A DNA stretch of 64,000 nt from Diphasiastrum complanatum (GCA_029204225.1 CM055099.1:45093489-45157488), one strand, 5' to 3'; shown: positions 49,042 through 60,781, counted from the first letter of the stretch. The notes: generated from the letters alone by a model not told the origin. Numbers and translations: made by a program.

Positions 49042-49695
49042 ATGACACAACTGCTTGTAAGCTCACTATTCCCGACATTTACCGTATCCACACACCTCAT
49101 CATACACTCTTTGAACACGATATGCTTAGAAAAATACCATGATGACCTAAAATCTAACAACCAATTTATAAATTCCGATATACTTTGCTTACAAGAAACA
49201 CGTAAAAAACAAACACACAGCTACTTTTCCCACATATTTCAAAGCTACAATAACTTTTCATTTGCTGGAAATGCAATATTTTACAAGGCGACACAAATAC
49301 TCCACAAAGCCACAACATTCAACACCAATGACATTGAAAAAACACATGTGATATTCAATAGAAACACACAAACCCACATGCATATAATCGCTGCATACAA
49401 GTATCCAAAGGCAAACATCAAATCACTTTTGCAAATTCTCCACAACGTACTGCAAACAATACCCACAAATGCTCCTACGACAGTAATAGGCGACTTAGAC
49501 ATTGATATTTTAAAGCACATTCGCCTGCATAATTACTTCATAATTTCATGGCCAAACATGGACTACATATACTTTTCAAAGAAGCAATATGGACAAATTG
49601 CAACAACCATGAATGCCAATCAGGATCTACTTAAGCATATTGGTAAGATCACTCTCCAATACTACTACAGAATGAAAAGCCATCGTTGCTCATGA
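49042..49695 (+). CDS. EEP-family endonuclease of a Helentron-like element (217 residues)
   Basis: An endonuclease/exonuclease/phosphatase domain: SDILCLQETRKKQ (catalytic Glu at 52), FAGNAIFYKA, HIIAAYKYPKANIKSLL and TTVIGDLDIDIL (150-157; usual GDFNxD). The C-terminal SDH motif is not seen, so the domain is probably truncated. In Helentrons an EEP domain follows the helicase, the order found here. The first 30 residues do not look like EEP, and the natural frame was a fusion from upstream. A LINE endonuclease is less likely because of the helicase just before it. Confidence 0.72.
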   Translation: MTQLLVSSLFPTFTVSTHLIIHSLNTICLEKYHDDLKSNNQFINSDILCLQETRKKQTHSYFSHIFQSYNNFSFAGNAIFYKATQILHKATTFNTNDIEKTHVIFNRNTQTHMHIIAAYKYPKANIKSLLQILHNVLQTIPTNAPTTVIGDLDIDILKHIRLHNYFIISWPNMDYIYFSKKQYGQIATTMNANQDLLKHIGKITLQYYYRMKSHRCS

Positions 49696-50608
49696 ATGAA
49701 GAACGCATATTCTCTAACACCTACCATCTCCTAGCAACTTCATTGTCTCATTACCGAATACTATCAAATATGTTCAAAGCCCATATATTGCGTTGTTTTT
49801 TGTTCTATTTTGTTTTGTTTTATTATGAGCTAGACAATTGTAGTTATTATGCTTTTTGTGACAAATTAAATTCATCAATAAATTTAATAGTAATTATAAC
49901 CAAAATGCATAACTAATAACCAAAACATAAATCCATTTCATAAATCAAAAATTACAAATCTTATCAATTCTTCCAAACATTAAAATGTGTATTTAAAGAC
50001 TTACAACAAACTAATATCCTAATTTGAAAAGTACAAAATAATTTCTCACACCGATTTCTAAAAGGCATTATCCAAATCCTAAAAGTTTAAAAATTCATCC
50101 TATTAGGACATGGCAAGGCCTTGTATACCACATCATTCTTGTTTATGTTTATTATTAAAAGATGAGGAACGTGATATATTCTAACCTAACTGGGTGGAAT
50201 TTGTTATGTGCAAGTGAGGATGATTCATACTACTAATAGCGGACATGTGTTGAATGTTCATAAGCTCTGAACATCTGTGTTTAGAGCCATATTCAATTGG
50301 CTTTAATTAAAGGGCCAATTACGCCCGGTAGCAAGCCTGCTACCATGTGAAAGCTGCTTGCTACACAGGGTAACCGGCTTGTGCAAGCCCCCTACCTATT
50401 TCATAGGCCAAAGTTAAAGTGGCTATAGATTGGGACGTTCGCCATGTGAAAAAGTCAAAAACGTGACGAGTGACTTAGCAAAGCATTTGTTGGTCAAGTC
50501 AAACAGAACGTCGGAGCTTCCTTCCATTCTCATGCTTATCGTCCAGGCTCCTCCGCTTAGTGGGCTCTTACTTGGTCAGCCTTTGCCTGCCTCACGCCTC
50601 ATCGATCG
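49696..50608. other. AT-rich intergenic DNA and promoter-like region
   Basis: No element identified from 49750 to 50250. 50325-50400 has short GTAGCAAGC/GCTTGCTAC-type complementary pieces. From 50480 the sequence is shared with 35830-35920 (TTGGTCAAGTCAAA), upstream of the gene below. A possible TATA, CTATTTATTCC, is at about 50608. Confidence 0.5.
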
Positions 50609-50769
50609 CCTATTTATTCCAACATTCCAAGCTGTTCTTTCTTTCAGGATCTCTGCTCTGGCATTTCATGTTCCAAACTCGGCTATGAGCAGCGGATAAT
50701 TTGAGACAAAGCTGGGAAACCATCGCTAGAAATCTGAATATATTTCAGAGGATTGAGGATAAGCTGCAG

Positions 50770-51399
50770 ATGGCCATCACAACGATTAAGCTGCGAGTTG
50801 AAAAGAAGCTGCATAGCATGAGCTTGTTGTCGCTATTGAGACGCAAGAGGCACAGGAAAACGGCATCCAAGCCCAATCTCTTTGCGGAATCCAATTTTGA
50901 TAGGCCTAATTTGAAAACCAAGAGCAAATCAATTGATCATGAAGAGGTTGCCACTCCGATCAATGATTCCTCGGCGTCCTGTTTGACATCAGATGACTGG
51001 AGCCATGTTCGGCCTCACGCACTGCATCAATCTGCATGTCCTGTCGTATCCTCAAAAACTATCTGTAAAGAAAATCCGCGAGGCAAAGATATTGTAGACT
51101 CTTGTCAGGACTGCATGGAACAGAGAATCTCAGCACTTTGCTTGTTGATTTCTTTCAACACTATCCTGCTTATTCTGATCAGCAAGTTGTCCTACGGTTG
51201 GAAACGCTTTTTGGAGATAGCTTTCTCCGCTACCTTGTCAATCAAGAAAGCTCTGGCAGATATCTTATTTGTGATTCTTGACCTTTCATTTGGTCTCTTT
51301 GTCATTATGTTATATAGTAGAGAATTGTCAGTAAGGCCGCTCGCCCTGGCACTTGATGAGTTAAAGCTCTTGTCTACATATTTTTTTGCCTCCAGTTGA
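50770..51399 (+). CDS. small two-helix membrane protein, unknown family (209 residues)
   Basis: I chose ATG 50770 (MAITTIKLRVEKKL) because the related copy has an ATG at the same place (36240). The frame is open upstream to about 50686, and a TGA there stands where the other copy has CGA, so a longer ancestral N-terminus is possible. Residues 1-115 are basic and Ser-rich (LLRRKRHRKTASKPN). Two hydrophobic helices lie at about 120-138 (ISALCLLISFNTILLILIS) and 165-182 (ILFVILDLSFGLFVIMLY), separated by an amphipathic segment (WKRFLEIAF, LSIKKALA). The tail is short and polar. Function unknown; a host gene rather than a transposon product is likely, since no transposon motif is present. Confidence 0.7.
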   Translation: MAITTIKLRVEKKLHSMSLLSLLRRKRHRKTASKPNLFAESNFDRPNLKTKSKSIDHEEVATPINDSSASCLTSDDWSHVRPHALHQSACPVVSSKTICKENPRGKDIVDSCQDCMEQRISALCLLISFNTILLILISKLSYGWKRFLEIAFSATLSIKKALADILFVILDLSFGLFVIMLYSRELSVRPLALALDELKLLSTYFFASS

Positions 51400-52142
51400 T
51401 TAAGCTCGTATTCAAACGAGCTACATAGAATATTTGGCTTCTTCAAGAGCTCACGTGGCTTCTGAAGATGAAAGGAATATAAATTTTCTCAAAGCTACTG
51501 CGGTAAAGTCTGGCTTCTCTGTCTAAGGCTTGATTCCCAATAGCAGCTTGTGTATGGCAACGTATGTAGCAGCTCTCACATCAGACAGCATACAGGTTTC
51601 CATAACTAAATATCCATAGCTTCCACCAAGGTTACCAGCCAATTCGAATCGGGCCTACGATGCCTAAGTGTTATGGGGAAACTGCTTCAAAATGTTTCGT
51701 GATCGTGATTATATCACTTTTCTGGGTTTCAGCTTGATCAAACGCAGAGCCTGCAATCCTGCATCCAGATGGCGCTACATGCCAGACTTCAAAGACTGGA
51801 AAATATGGAGTGAGGATGGTGCACAACCGATAAATTCATCGCATAAGACAGGATAAGATGCTGATACAGTAGGACATGAGAGGATTTCCAACTAGCTCTG
51901 ATGGAAGAAATATGCTGTTTCCGGAGGATCCACTTCCAGATACAGATCGAATTGCAGGCATGGATGATCTACTCAAATTGCTCAATAGAGTAGGCAAAAT
52001 TCTGCACAAGGAAACCCCTTGTAAATCATGTTCTATAGGACTTTTACATCAGGAAATGGGTGCCCATTTTATGAGGGAGCGATTTTCCATTTCAGTAATA
52101 CGATATGAGGAAAACTTTCATAGTACAGTATTAAGATTATAG
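51400..52142 (+). other. downstream region with two short ORFs
   Basis: Open stretches at 51668-51856 and 51876-52142 (88 residues, containing LPDTDRIAGMDDLLKLLNRVGKILHK) show protein-like composition but no recognised domain. They may be a degraded gene or 3' untranslated DNA of the gene above. Confidence 0.3.
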
Positions 52143-53465
52143 ATTTAGGAAGCTTATTGTACATAAGCAAGAGTACCTAACCAACTGTACTTTTTAAGCA
52201 TCTGAATGAACACTTGATTGAATTTTAACACATTTTTTTTTTCTTGCAAAAACCTTAAGATCACTAAAACCTTAAAAAAAATGTGGAGGATGCAATAAGT
52301 CAATTTGAGAAAGCATATTAGGTGGTACCATTGGTTGGTAACACATTAGGTGAATATCCAAACAATGTTTTGTCAATGAGAATCACCATATCTAGGAGTG
52401 GCTTCTAAGACGGGCCTCTAAAGAAATTATAGTGGGAATGAGAGTAATTTTGGAACTCAATAAAAGTACTATCAAGTAGAGAAAAATATCACTCCCATTT
52501 AATGCACATCTAAAATCAAGAGAGAATCGGAAAGGTCTAGAAGGAAGAGACAAAATCATGTCCAAACTACTTCCTGTCCATGCGACCAAGTATCCCATAA
52601 TCAACCACTTTGACATATCCATGCTCCATTTTTCTTTTTTATCCTCATTCTTTCCCTACTCCAACTTTACCGGAGGTCCCCATCTTGTAAGCAATATTGA
52701 AGGCTATTAAAAAAACAAGATGATTCTTAACATATTGACGAGTTTGAAAGAAATTGGAGAGGGATGTTAGAAAATGTCAAAGATAGTTGGAGTTTCAAAG
52801 CATACTTCAAATATACTTTCTTTGAATGCATGTGTGGAAATCAATGTTGTATTTATTAATTTATGAGCAATGAATGTTGTTTGGTCTCTTTTCATTTTGT
52901 CTTAACAAATTTCAAATAATTTTTGTACGTAGCTGTACTCTTCCAATTTTCATACTTCACCCAAATTTGACCACAAATAAACCACCTTCAATGACACGAA
53001 ATCTTTTAATACAAGAAATGGCGCAAGACCCATTTTTTTGGAAGCCCTTACGATTTTTTAGAATTCACGTAAATTCTGAATCCTCAATTTCGCAAATATT
53101 TTAAAAAATTTACATTCAAATTGCTCAAAAATAAAATCATTAGTTTAATACAATTTATTAATATGAAAAATAATTGTTAAATTAAGTAATTGTATAAGTT
53201 TTAAAAATATTTTTTTTTTTAAAGTCAACAAAAAATATGTTAATATAATTCTTTTCATCTTTAATATTTGTACTTTAATTGTCAAGTAAACATTACATAT
53301 GTAAAATTTAAAAAGATATACTTATCTAAAAAATATAATTAAACAATAAACTCATTTAACAAAAAGATAAATAAAACTATTCTAAAAAACAAATATATTT
53401 TACATAAATACGATCATCTTTCAAATAAGAGATAAATCTCCATAAATAAAATTTTGATGAATGTT
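52143..53465. other. very AT-rich intergenic DNA
   Basis: 53100-53460 is almost only A and T. No gene or element seen. Confidence 0.6.
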
Positions 53466-54320
53466 TTAACAAAAATGTAGTAAAAAATTCTCAATCAGAT
53501 TATTTGGATTTGGAGTAGCAGCCCTTCCAACACCTATATCTATTGGAACTACTATCACGTCCTGAGTAACAACATCTACAACTACACTATAACTCTGCTC
53601 AACCACCTCATCCAGATCTCCTTCATCACCAACAATACCATTGGTAGGTGGTTGAGGCTCCTTACATAATGGAGCAATACCATCTTCAGAGGGGCCCAAC
53701 TTACTCACCTCTTGAAATTCATCCAACAAAATTGAGATGACAACTAACCTCATATTAACAAAATTTGCTAAACTCTCATCTAATTCTACGGCCGCAACAT
53801 GCCTGCCCTTTTGGACAGGACATGCACTGGTTGTGCCACTACCACTAAATAAATCTACAATCCAGTCCGTAGGATAAAAAAAAAATTTCAATTAATTTAT
53901 TTACAAGTTGTGGCTTTTGATATGGACAAGCCACAGAACCAATCATTGGATTTGATATTTTTTTGGTCATTGTAGAAAAATCAAAATGATTTAAAAAATC
54001 TACGTTCTCTGTAGTGTTGTATTGTTTCATCGATAGAGAAATAGCTGATGGTGAGATACTAGATCTCATTACAAAGACATGAACCACCAGAATTTCACAC
54101 ATTTGGCTTGTACTTACAAATATTCAAGGTAGATAGTAAAAAAAAACAAATAACAAAGATTGTTTCAAATATAAAATTGACTTGTAAATGTGTTGAGTTA
54201 AAATCAGTATTTACCAAATGACATTCTCAGTCCTTGCATTGTAGATTCTAGCAGGTCCTTGTGGACACGTACTTGTTGCCACCTTTTCTATGTATCATCA
54301 TCTCTCCATAGTAATGCCTT
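53466..54320 (-). pseudogene. DNA N4-cytosine/N6-adenine methyltransferase-like gene, decayed
   Basis: Two overlapping minus-strand ORFs in different frames. The first (54102-53845, 85 residues) ends with GSVACPYQKPQLVNKLIE, like motif X of amino-methyltransferases (HPTQKPxxLxxxLI). The second (53891-53466, 141 residues) has WIVDLFSGSGTTSACPVQKGRHVAAVELDE, the SAM-binding motif I (DxFxGSGTT) and the acidic residue of motif II. The order X then I is that of the N6_N4_MTase family. A further piece, PQGPARIYNARTENVIW, lies at 54265-54215 before a GTAAAT donor-like site. The catalytic DPPY/SPPY motif was not found. A run of T's at the frame shift (53880-53890) may be the lesion. The C-terminal 90 residues are acidic and unknown. 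Confidence 0.65.
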
Positions 54321-54640
54321 AGAAAAATTTTGAGAGCTTATTGGCAATCTCGACCTTCTACACTATGTACTTTGTTTCCATTTGGATCTAAGCAAAAACT
54401 AAGTGTTCTAAACTTCATTTGACGTCTACAAGTCATACTGAAGGTCATACCACACGTGTAGGGGCTGAATCTTCACTTTGATCAATGATTTTAGATTGCT
54501 CTTGCTTGATGTATGTAGAATTTCCAATTTAGATCTTAATTTTTGTTGTCTAGTTTGCATTCATTTGACAATCAATCAATCAATCCCTATTGTGAGTCAT
54601 TAATAGGCTCAAGTAAGATCCAAAGTAATGTACTTTGACA

Positions 54641-54652
54641 TGGTATTAGAGC
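54641..54652 (+). promoter_or_regulatory. copia-like primer-binding site
   Basis: TACTTTGACA ends at 54640 and is followed by TGGTATTAGAGC, one mismatch from the copia PBS, as at the end of a 5' LTR. No matching LTR copy or coding sequence was found, so the element is not defined. Confidence 0.5.
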
Positions 54653-55439
54653 GAGGTACAAAAGGTAATCATTAATCATTTGAGAAATCCAAAATTATCA
54701 AGTTTTTGGTCCAAAAAGCTAGTATTGGAGGGCCAACTAGAAATTGGATGTAAGAGAGGAGATTTGTAAATTAAATCAGATCAGGGTCAAAATTCATACC
54801 ATTCACATGTGTGGACAGGTCTGAACCTCAAAATAATTTTCATTTTTAATTAGATGCAAAGATTTACATAATGATTGATCTTGATGAGTTTTTTGGTGCT
54901 AGATCTAGGAAAAGCATTAATATTTGCATGCCATTGATTGGATTTGACTTTATATCATTAAATCTAATTAATTAAGTATAAGGGAAGCTCTCTAAGATCC
55001 TACTTACAAGACAAAACACAATGGAAAACACACTATAGATCAACCACCCAACCAAGTAGAAGCCACCAATCAACTCTAGAAGCTTCACCCCAAGCCAAGG
55101 AATACTAGTATGACACCACATTTAGATCCTTACCCAAATCATTTATAAGTTAATCCATAAATCTTCCATACAAAGATCTATTAACTCTACAAGTATCTAT
55201 CAAAACAATACTTGATCATATGTTCATGTTCATCGAGTAGGTTAAGTGCGCCAGATAACCTTAGTAACTAGAATTACACAGTAGACTCATACAAGATTAA
55301 TCGTGCACATATGAGAATAATCTCACTATGACCCAGTACATAAACACATTCTTATCTAGTAGATTCCTCTAGAACCCACATATGTTACTCACATATCTAT
55401 GATGTTTTTAGCACGTGTGAACTTCACCACACACCCTAC
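54653..55439. other. AT-rich DNA, possibly leader of a copia remnant
   Basis: No ORF or recognisable element follows the PBS-like site. Nothing else supported. Confidence 0.4.
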
Positions 55440-55616
55440 AGGATCTTATTGAGGTGTTGTGATTGCACAAGATTGATCAAAGAGCAGTATGCTTGAAAAA
55501 TCTAAGGCAAGAGCACAATGGCATACATCTGATGAAAAAATCTAACTCTTCACTATGAGAAATGAATGTCAGAAATAATTCTAAGTGTTCAGGATGGGAA
55601 AAACAGACTTCTCTCG

Positions 55617-56127
55617 GGTAGAGAGAGAAAATCAAGCATAGAAAACTCGGGTAGAGAGAGAATAAGTCCAAAACACCAAAATCTCAATATTCACAATATG
55701 GCAAAACATGCCCAGCTTTTCCTACACGAGAGAGACTCAAATTCCTACAGTGGAGTTGCATGGAAAGTCCACTTAACTGAACTAATTCACCTACCATAGA
55801 TCCACATGTGTAATTGCATGCATGTATGTTGCATATACTGCATGTCAACTCATAAAACTGCCTAGACATGTGTAGGTCACTGAAACTACTTTGCATGTTG
55901 CATGCACTGATTGCATGTGGCTTGCATGCATATAGTATGACTTTGCATGCTATCTACACATCTGCATGTCATCATAATTGAACCTATCTAACTCAAATCT
56001 GAGCTACACTAGAAGGATATGTGCTCAATTCACACTCCTTTTATGTACAACATGAATTTCAGTGGAAATCACCATGGACATGACCCCAAACTCGAGATAA
56101 GAAGATCATATTTTAATGATCTTCACA
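55617..56127 (-). repeat. 3' LTR of family G (shared part)
   Basis: 511 bp without visible gaps against 56824-57334. It continues below 55617 for an unknown length (to about 55440) because the 5' copy is cut there. It contains many TGCATG motifs. Confidence 0.9.
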
Positions 56128-56138
56128 CTCCTTAAAAA

Positions 56139-56819
56139 TTATGTTCCTATCAACATAGACTTCGAAATTAGGCCAAGGTTAGACCTCATCTTCATAAATA
56201 CATTCTTGAGTAGAGGTTTGTTGAGAAGATCTGCAACACAATCTGAAGATGAAACATGCTCCAATGATATCTCTCTCCCAATGACTTTTTCTCTTACAAA
56301 ATGATGAGCCACTTCAATATGTTTGCTCCTTGCATGAAAGACTGCATTATTTGCAAGAGCCTGAGCAAAAATGTTATCATTCTTGATAATTGGTAAATCT
56401 TCATCTGCATAACACTTTAGCTCCAAAAGTAGCCTTTTGATCCATAAAACCTTCTTTGTTGTGGTTGTAAGAGATATGTATTCAGCTTCATAGGATGATA
56501 AGAAAATAGTTGCCTGCTTCTTTGATAGCCAAGAAACCAAATTTCCTTCAAGAAATATAGTGTAAGCACTTGTGGATTTCCTATCCAACCTGTCTCTTGC
56601 AAAATCTGAATCTGAAAAAACAATCAAAGTCAGATCTTCTCCTTCATAGAATAGTCCATAATACAAGGTAGAAGATATATACCTCAAGACTCTTTTAGCC
56701 AACTTCCAATAATATAGGCTTTGGATCCTGCATGTGTTGACTTAGCTTATGAACACAAAAACTTAGATCAAGCCTAGTCACTGTTAACCAAATAAGTGAG
56801 CCAATAAGACTCCTATAAA
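56139..56819 (-). pseudogene. copia RT C-terminus and RNase H, family G
   Basis: Begins LYRSLIGSLIWLTVTRLDLSF (RT connection). The 187-residue ORF from 56702 contains VFSDSDFARDRLDRKSTSAYT (first Asp), VSWLSKKQATIFLSSYEAEYISL (Glu), IIKNDNIFAQALANN (Asp) and HIEVAHHFVREKV...VADLLNKPL. RNase H itself is open, though the usual DS(E/A) has become SY before EAEY. It cannot be made as part of a polyprotein because the start of the frame is LTR sequence. Confidence 0.87.
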
Positions 56820-56823
56820 GACA

Positions 56824-57334
56824 GGTAGAGAGAGAAAATCAAGCATAGAAAACTCAGGTAGAGAGAGAATGAGTCCAAAACACCAAAATCTCAATATTCA
56901 CAATATGGCAAAACATGCCCAACTTTTCCTACATGAGAGAGACTCGAATTCCTACAGTGGAGTTGCATGGAAAGTCCACTTAACTAAACTAATTCACCTA
57001 CCATAGATCCACATGTGTAACTGCATGCATGTATGTTGCATGTACTGCATGTCAACTCATAAAACTGCCTACACATGTGTAGATCACTGAAACTCCTTTG
57101 CATGTTGCATGCACTGATTGCATGTGGCTTGCATGCATACAATATGACTTTGCATGCTATCTAAACATCTGCATGTCATCATAATTGAACCTATCTAACT
57201 CAAATCCGAGCTACACTAGAAGGATATGTGCTCAATTCACACTCCTTTTATGTACAACATAAATTTTAGTGGAAATCATCGTGGACATGACCCCAAAATC
57301 GAGATAGGAAAATAATATTTTAATAATCTTCACA
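56824..57334 (-). repeat. 5' LTR of family G, cut at its inner end
   Basis: TGTGAAGATTATT starts at 57334 on the minus strand. The inner end breaks off in a CTCTCTACC stretch, immediately followed by RT sequence. Confidence 0.9.
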
Positions 57335-58954
57335 ATATCTCATTGAGATCTTACAACTCAGCTACAAAAGATTTTCTATTCCTCATGAGTAAATAACATA
57401 TCCGAAAAATCTCTGAGACAGATAACATTCACTCTCAACAGTATTCCAATTCAACTTACCTCTAATTACATAATTTCTTCCACTTAATCAACCCCTCTCT
57501 GATCCTAGTACTTAAACTAAGATTAGGTTGACCCAATATAGAACTCTCAGACTTAAATTCTGATCAAACTTACTTCTATTCCAATCAAATTGGAATTAGT
57601 AACCTTTGATCTTTTACTGTACTACTTATAAATAATGATTCAAATTCCAAACCAGTTCTAGTTCCAAATCGTCCACACAATCTCTAGAAAATTCCTCTTA
57701 TTCGAAAAGTTTCAATTAGGCACTTATTTTGAATTTATCCGAAATTCCTTTCAGATCAAATCTCATTTTTATACCACAGCTGGTTCTTTTCTAAAAACTA
57801 TGCAAACAATAGAAATTTATCCCACCACTTATTCCCTTCTTTTAAAGAAATTAATCAATTTCAATTAAAGTTAACTGAAAAGATGATATATGAAAATATC
57901 TAAATCCAAGAAAAGTCAATAATAAGTGCTTCCACTAAAGGATTCACTCTATTACAAACATGACTTCTCCTTCAAATATTTTTCATATGAGTGATAGAAG
58001 CTACTATTCCATCGAAATCCATTTATGCAACAAAGATATTCTAGTGTTAAGAAATTGAAATATTTTAACCTTAGAATTTATCTGAATTCCAAGTCTATTC
58101 ACACCAGTAGAAATTTATATGACATAACAGTCTTTCAGAAGAATAACTTCATGCTGGAAAGAATCATATAAATCAATCTGATATCTATATTCGAAAAATT
58201 ACTAAAATGTAAAGGATTAATTAAGAAAGTGAGAAATAGATTTGAAGGCCTCTAATTCTATAAATAATGAGATACCACATTGGGATCTAGATTAAACCTC
58301 CAAATTTCCCAAAATACCCCACATTTGATCAAACGATTTTATTTTTTCCATATTGCGACTAGGTACTAAAACACGCCAATGATCATCAGATCTTTACAGT
58401 CACTAGAATTTCCTTTCCGAAATTATTGATGTTTCATACCATCAACTTTTCCTTTTAGAAAACCCTTAACCGTCTTATCTGATATTCTAGAGATCCACTG
58501 ATCATATAGTTGTCCTATAATCACTATAGAATATTATCTCTTGTTTTTCCAAAACATTGGAGAATCCATTTATTTGGATGATTGGCATGCCTATCAGATT
58601 GATACCACAAATTCACATCGGACCATGTGACTTAAACAGAACAATTAACATGGTTCCACATTACATTCTGATCTTTTTTGGTTAATGAATAAGTTGAAAT
58701 CCCCTACTGATGCATCAAATCCAGGGACAAACTTCTGTCAACTAACAGATCCAATGTAATCCACATATCAAATTCCACCTCTAACATCACAATTGACATC
58801 CAAAACTACGGATAACTCAATGGTTACAAAGATATAAGTTATGAATTCAACTACATGAATTCTAGTCAGGAAAATAATAACTGGTATTAAGCAATTATTT
58901 ACTGGGATTTATCTAAAATCCTAACTGTGAAATACATTTCCCGATCACACTTAC
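57335..58954. other. AT-rich intergenic DNA
   Basis: Many ATTCC/GGAAT pieces, no ORF above 60 codons and no known element seen. Confidence 0.6.
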
Positions 58955-59609
58955 TGTGAAAATTGTCAACATTTCCTAGCTAGTTTGAGGCCTAAATTGG
59001 CTAAAATTGTAAATAGTTTTGGTTCTGGAGTTTCACACGTGTGAACCAGGCCACAATGTTTTTATTTACTGTATTTTTTCAGTATGATGAAGTGTCAAAC
59101 TTCATACCCTTCAAAATGAGACCATTTTGATGTATTTTGGTCATATAAGCCATTTTTAGCTATTTTTCCTATATAGGGAATATCTAGGGTCAAGTACCTT
59201 CTAGAGAGAGGAGAGAGAGTCATCTTCCTCATCCATAAATAGTAGGGAAGTCGTGGAGAACAGGTTGGAGAAACCTTTTGTATGCTTCATTGAGATCAAT
59301 AGATCATTGTCATTGTTTCTTCCTCCATTGAGAGCATTGTTGTGTGTATTGTCTTCAAGCTATTGTGTATGATCTTAGGTGCTTTCCAAAAGTGATAGGC
59401 TGATGTATTATGGACTGTATAATGCTATTTTGGGCCGCACTTGATGTTTATGGAAGTTTCCATTTGTGATAAATGCTTTTTGATCAAGTTCTTTGCATTC
59501 TAGGTAGCATAGAATGTGTTGCCAATTCCTAGCTTATGTAGTTTGGAGTGCAAGCATTCAAGCCAATGATCTTGGAGTTTAGATCCACTTAGGATCTGTA
59601 TTTTTCACA
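58955..59609 (+). repeat. 5' LTR of the intact copia (655 bp)
   Basis: TG at 58955 and CA at 59608-59609, directly before a perfect PBS. A CATAAATAGT (about 59231) is the best TATA candidate. The 3' LTR is outside the window, so the left border rests on similarity to the family C LTR start and on TG. Confidence 0.8.
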
Positions 59610-59621
59610 TGGTATCAGAGC
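59610..59621 (+). promoter_or_regulatory. primer-binding site of the intact copia
   Basis: TGGTATCAGAGC, a perfect match to the initiator tRNA-Met type PBS. Confidence 0.95.
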
Positions 59622-60781
59622 TGGTTGGCTTCTATTTACAGTAAGTATTCCATTTTTGGTGATATTTGGATGTTTGATCAAGTTCTAGCATGATTTTGCA
59701 TTGCTTTGTTGATCAAATCTTACTAACCTTTGTTTTGTGAGTTGAACTTGTGGATCAAAAGCATATTTCAGGTCTATTGAAGATCAGAGGCTGAAAAGAA
59801 ACTATTTTGGATCAGATCATAACACCTAATCATTTGTGATTGTGAGGCTTGTGCATATTCAATACTAACAATGTTCTTTTCAATCCTATTGTTGACAATC
59901 TCCATTCTTGGATGAACACTCTCCTTAAGTGGATGAAACTTCTCCTTAAGTGGATGACAAATGCTCTTTTGAGTGAGTTGTAATTCTCCTAAAGGCTGAG
60001 CAAAGCTCCCATTTGGATGAAAGATCCCCTTTTTTGGGTGAACATATTGTAAGCTCCATTGTGAAGAGCATATTGTAAAGATTGTCATCAATTTTGGCAT
60101 AAATTTTGGTGTACTTTGTTGAGCATGTAAGTAACTCTCCTTATGTAATTTGATTGGAGCATTTGCTGGAAGGTGTTAACCATTATGCAAGTGTGTTTTC
60201 AGGTTCTTAACAGGTTGAGGAACATTCTCATGTGAAGTGATCTTAGATCTACATCTAAACACCAAGATTTGACAAGATAGTGAAGCTAGTCTTGTGATTC
60301 ACTAAGTGTGCTCATTCATTCACCTCTAAATCTTGTATTTATCACTTGCTGGAGTTTATAAACTTTTAGAAGTGTGGTTTACATGTGGTTTTACAGGTTG
60401 AATCAATATCTTAGTGTGTTGATCATATGTTGATCAAGTTTGTTCATTACTAGGTAATCTTGGCATCCTAGTTTTGGGTATTTTCTAAGAATGCAAGTAA
60501 CTCTTCACACCATAACTTGATTTGGTCACTTGCTGGAAAGTTTGAGAGCTTAAGCAAGAGTGTGTTCAGGTTGGTTTGATTTTGTAATCCATTCTTAGTG
60601 TGTGCAAAGTGTTGCATGTGTTTCAATCTTCCTTTCTATGCTTGGAAACCATCTAGGTTCAAGATAGAAGTGTTTTAGGGTCCTAAATCTTCATAGATCT
60701 CTTTATCTATCATTTGTTGAGAGAAAAGTGAGTGCTAAGTGCTTTAGGACAGAACCTAAAAGTTGAAGAAACATTAGAATC
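59622..60781 (+). other. leader between PBS and gag
   Basis: 1.16 kb without a long plus-strand ORF. It carries repeated GTTTTCAGGTT/TTACAGGTTG and CACTTGCTGGA pieces (60190-60560), so part of it arose by local duplication. Probably the packaging and leader region of the genomic RNA. Confidence 0.6.

Larger units (their letters stand above)
55440..57334 (-). mobile_element. copia (family G), internally deleted
   Basis: Minus strand: 5' LTR from TG at 57334 to 56824, then directly the RT C-terminus and RNase H (56819-56139), PPT (AAGGAG, about 56128-56135) and 3' LTR from TG at 56127 downward to about 55440. 56824-57334 and 55617-56127 are 511-bp copies at an exact offset of 1207. All of gag, protease, integrase and most of RT are gone, together with the end of the 5' LTR and the PBS. 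No target duplication found. Confidence 0.85.

Noticed and set aside
49042-49695. LINE endonuclease
   Set aside because: EEP domains also occur in LINEs, but the helicase motifs V/VI lie directly upstream and no RT follows.
53466-54320. Bacterial contamination as the source of the methyltransferase
   Set aside because: Flanking and coding DNA are AT-rich like the rest, the frame is broken by homopolymer-type lesions, and the region is continuous with plant repeats.
55440-57340. Target duplication for family G
   Set aside because: ATATC follows the right LTR, but no matching pentamer next to a TG could be fixed on the left, so none is claimed.
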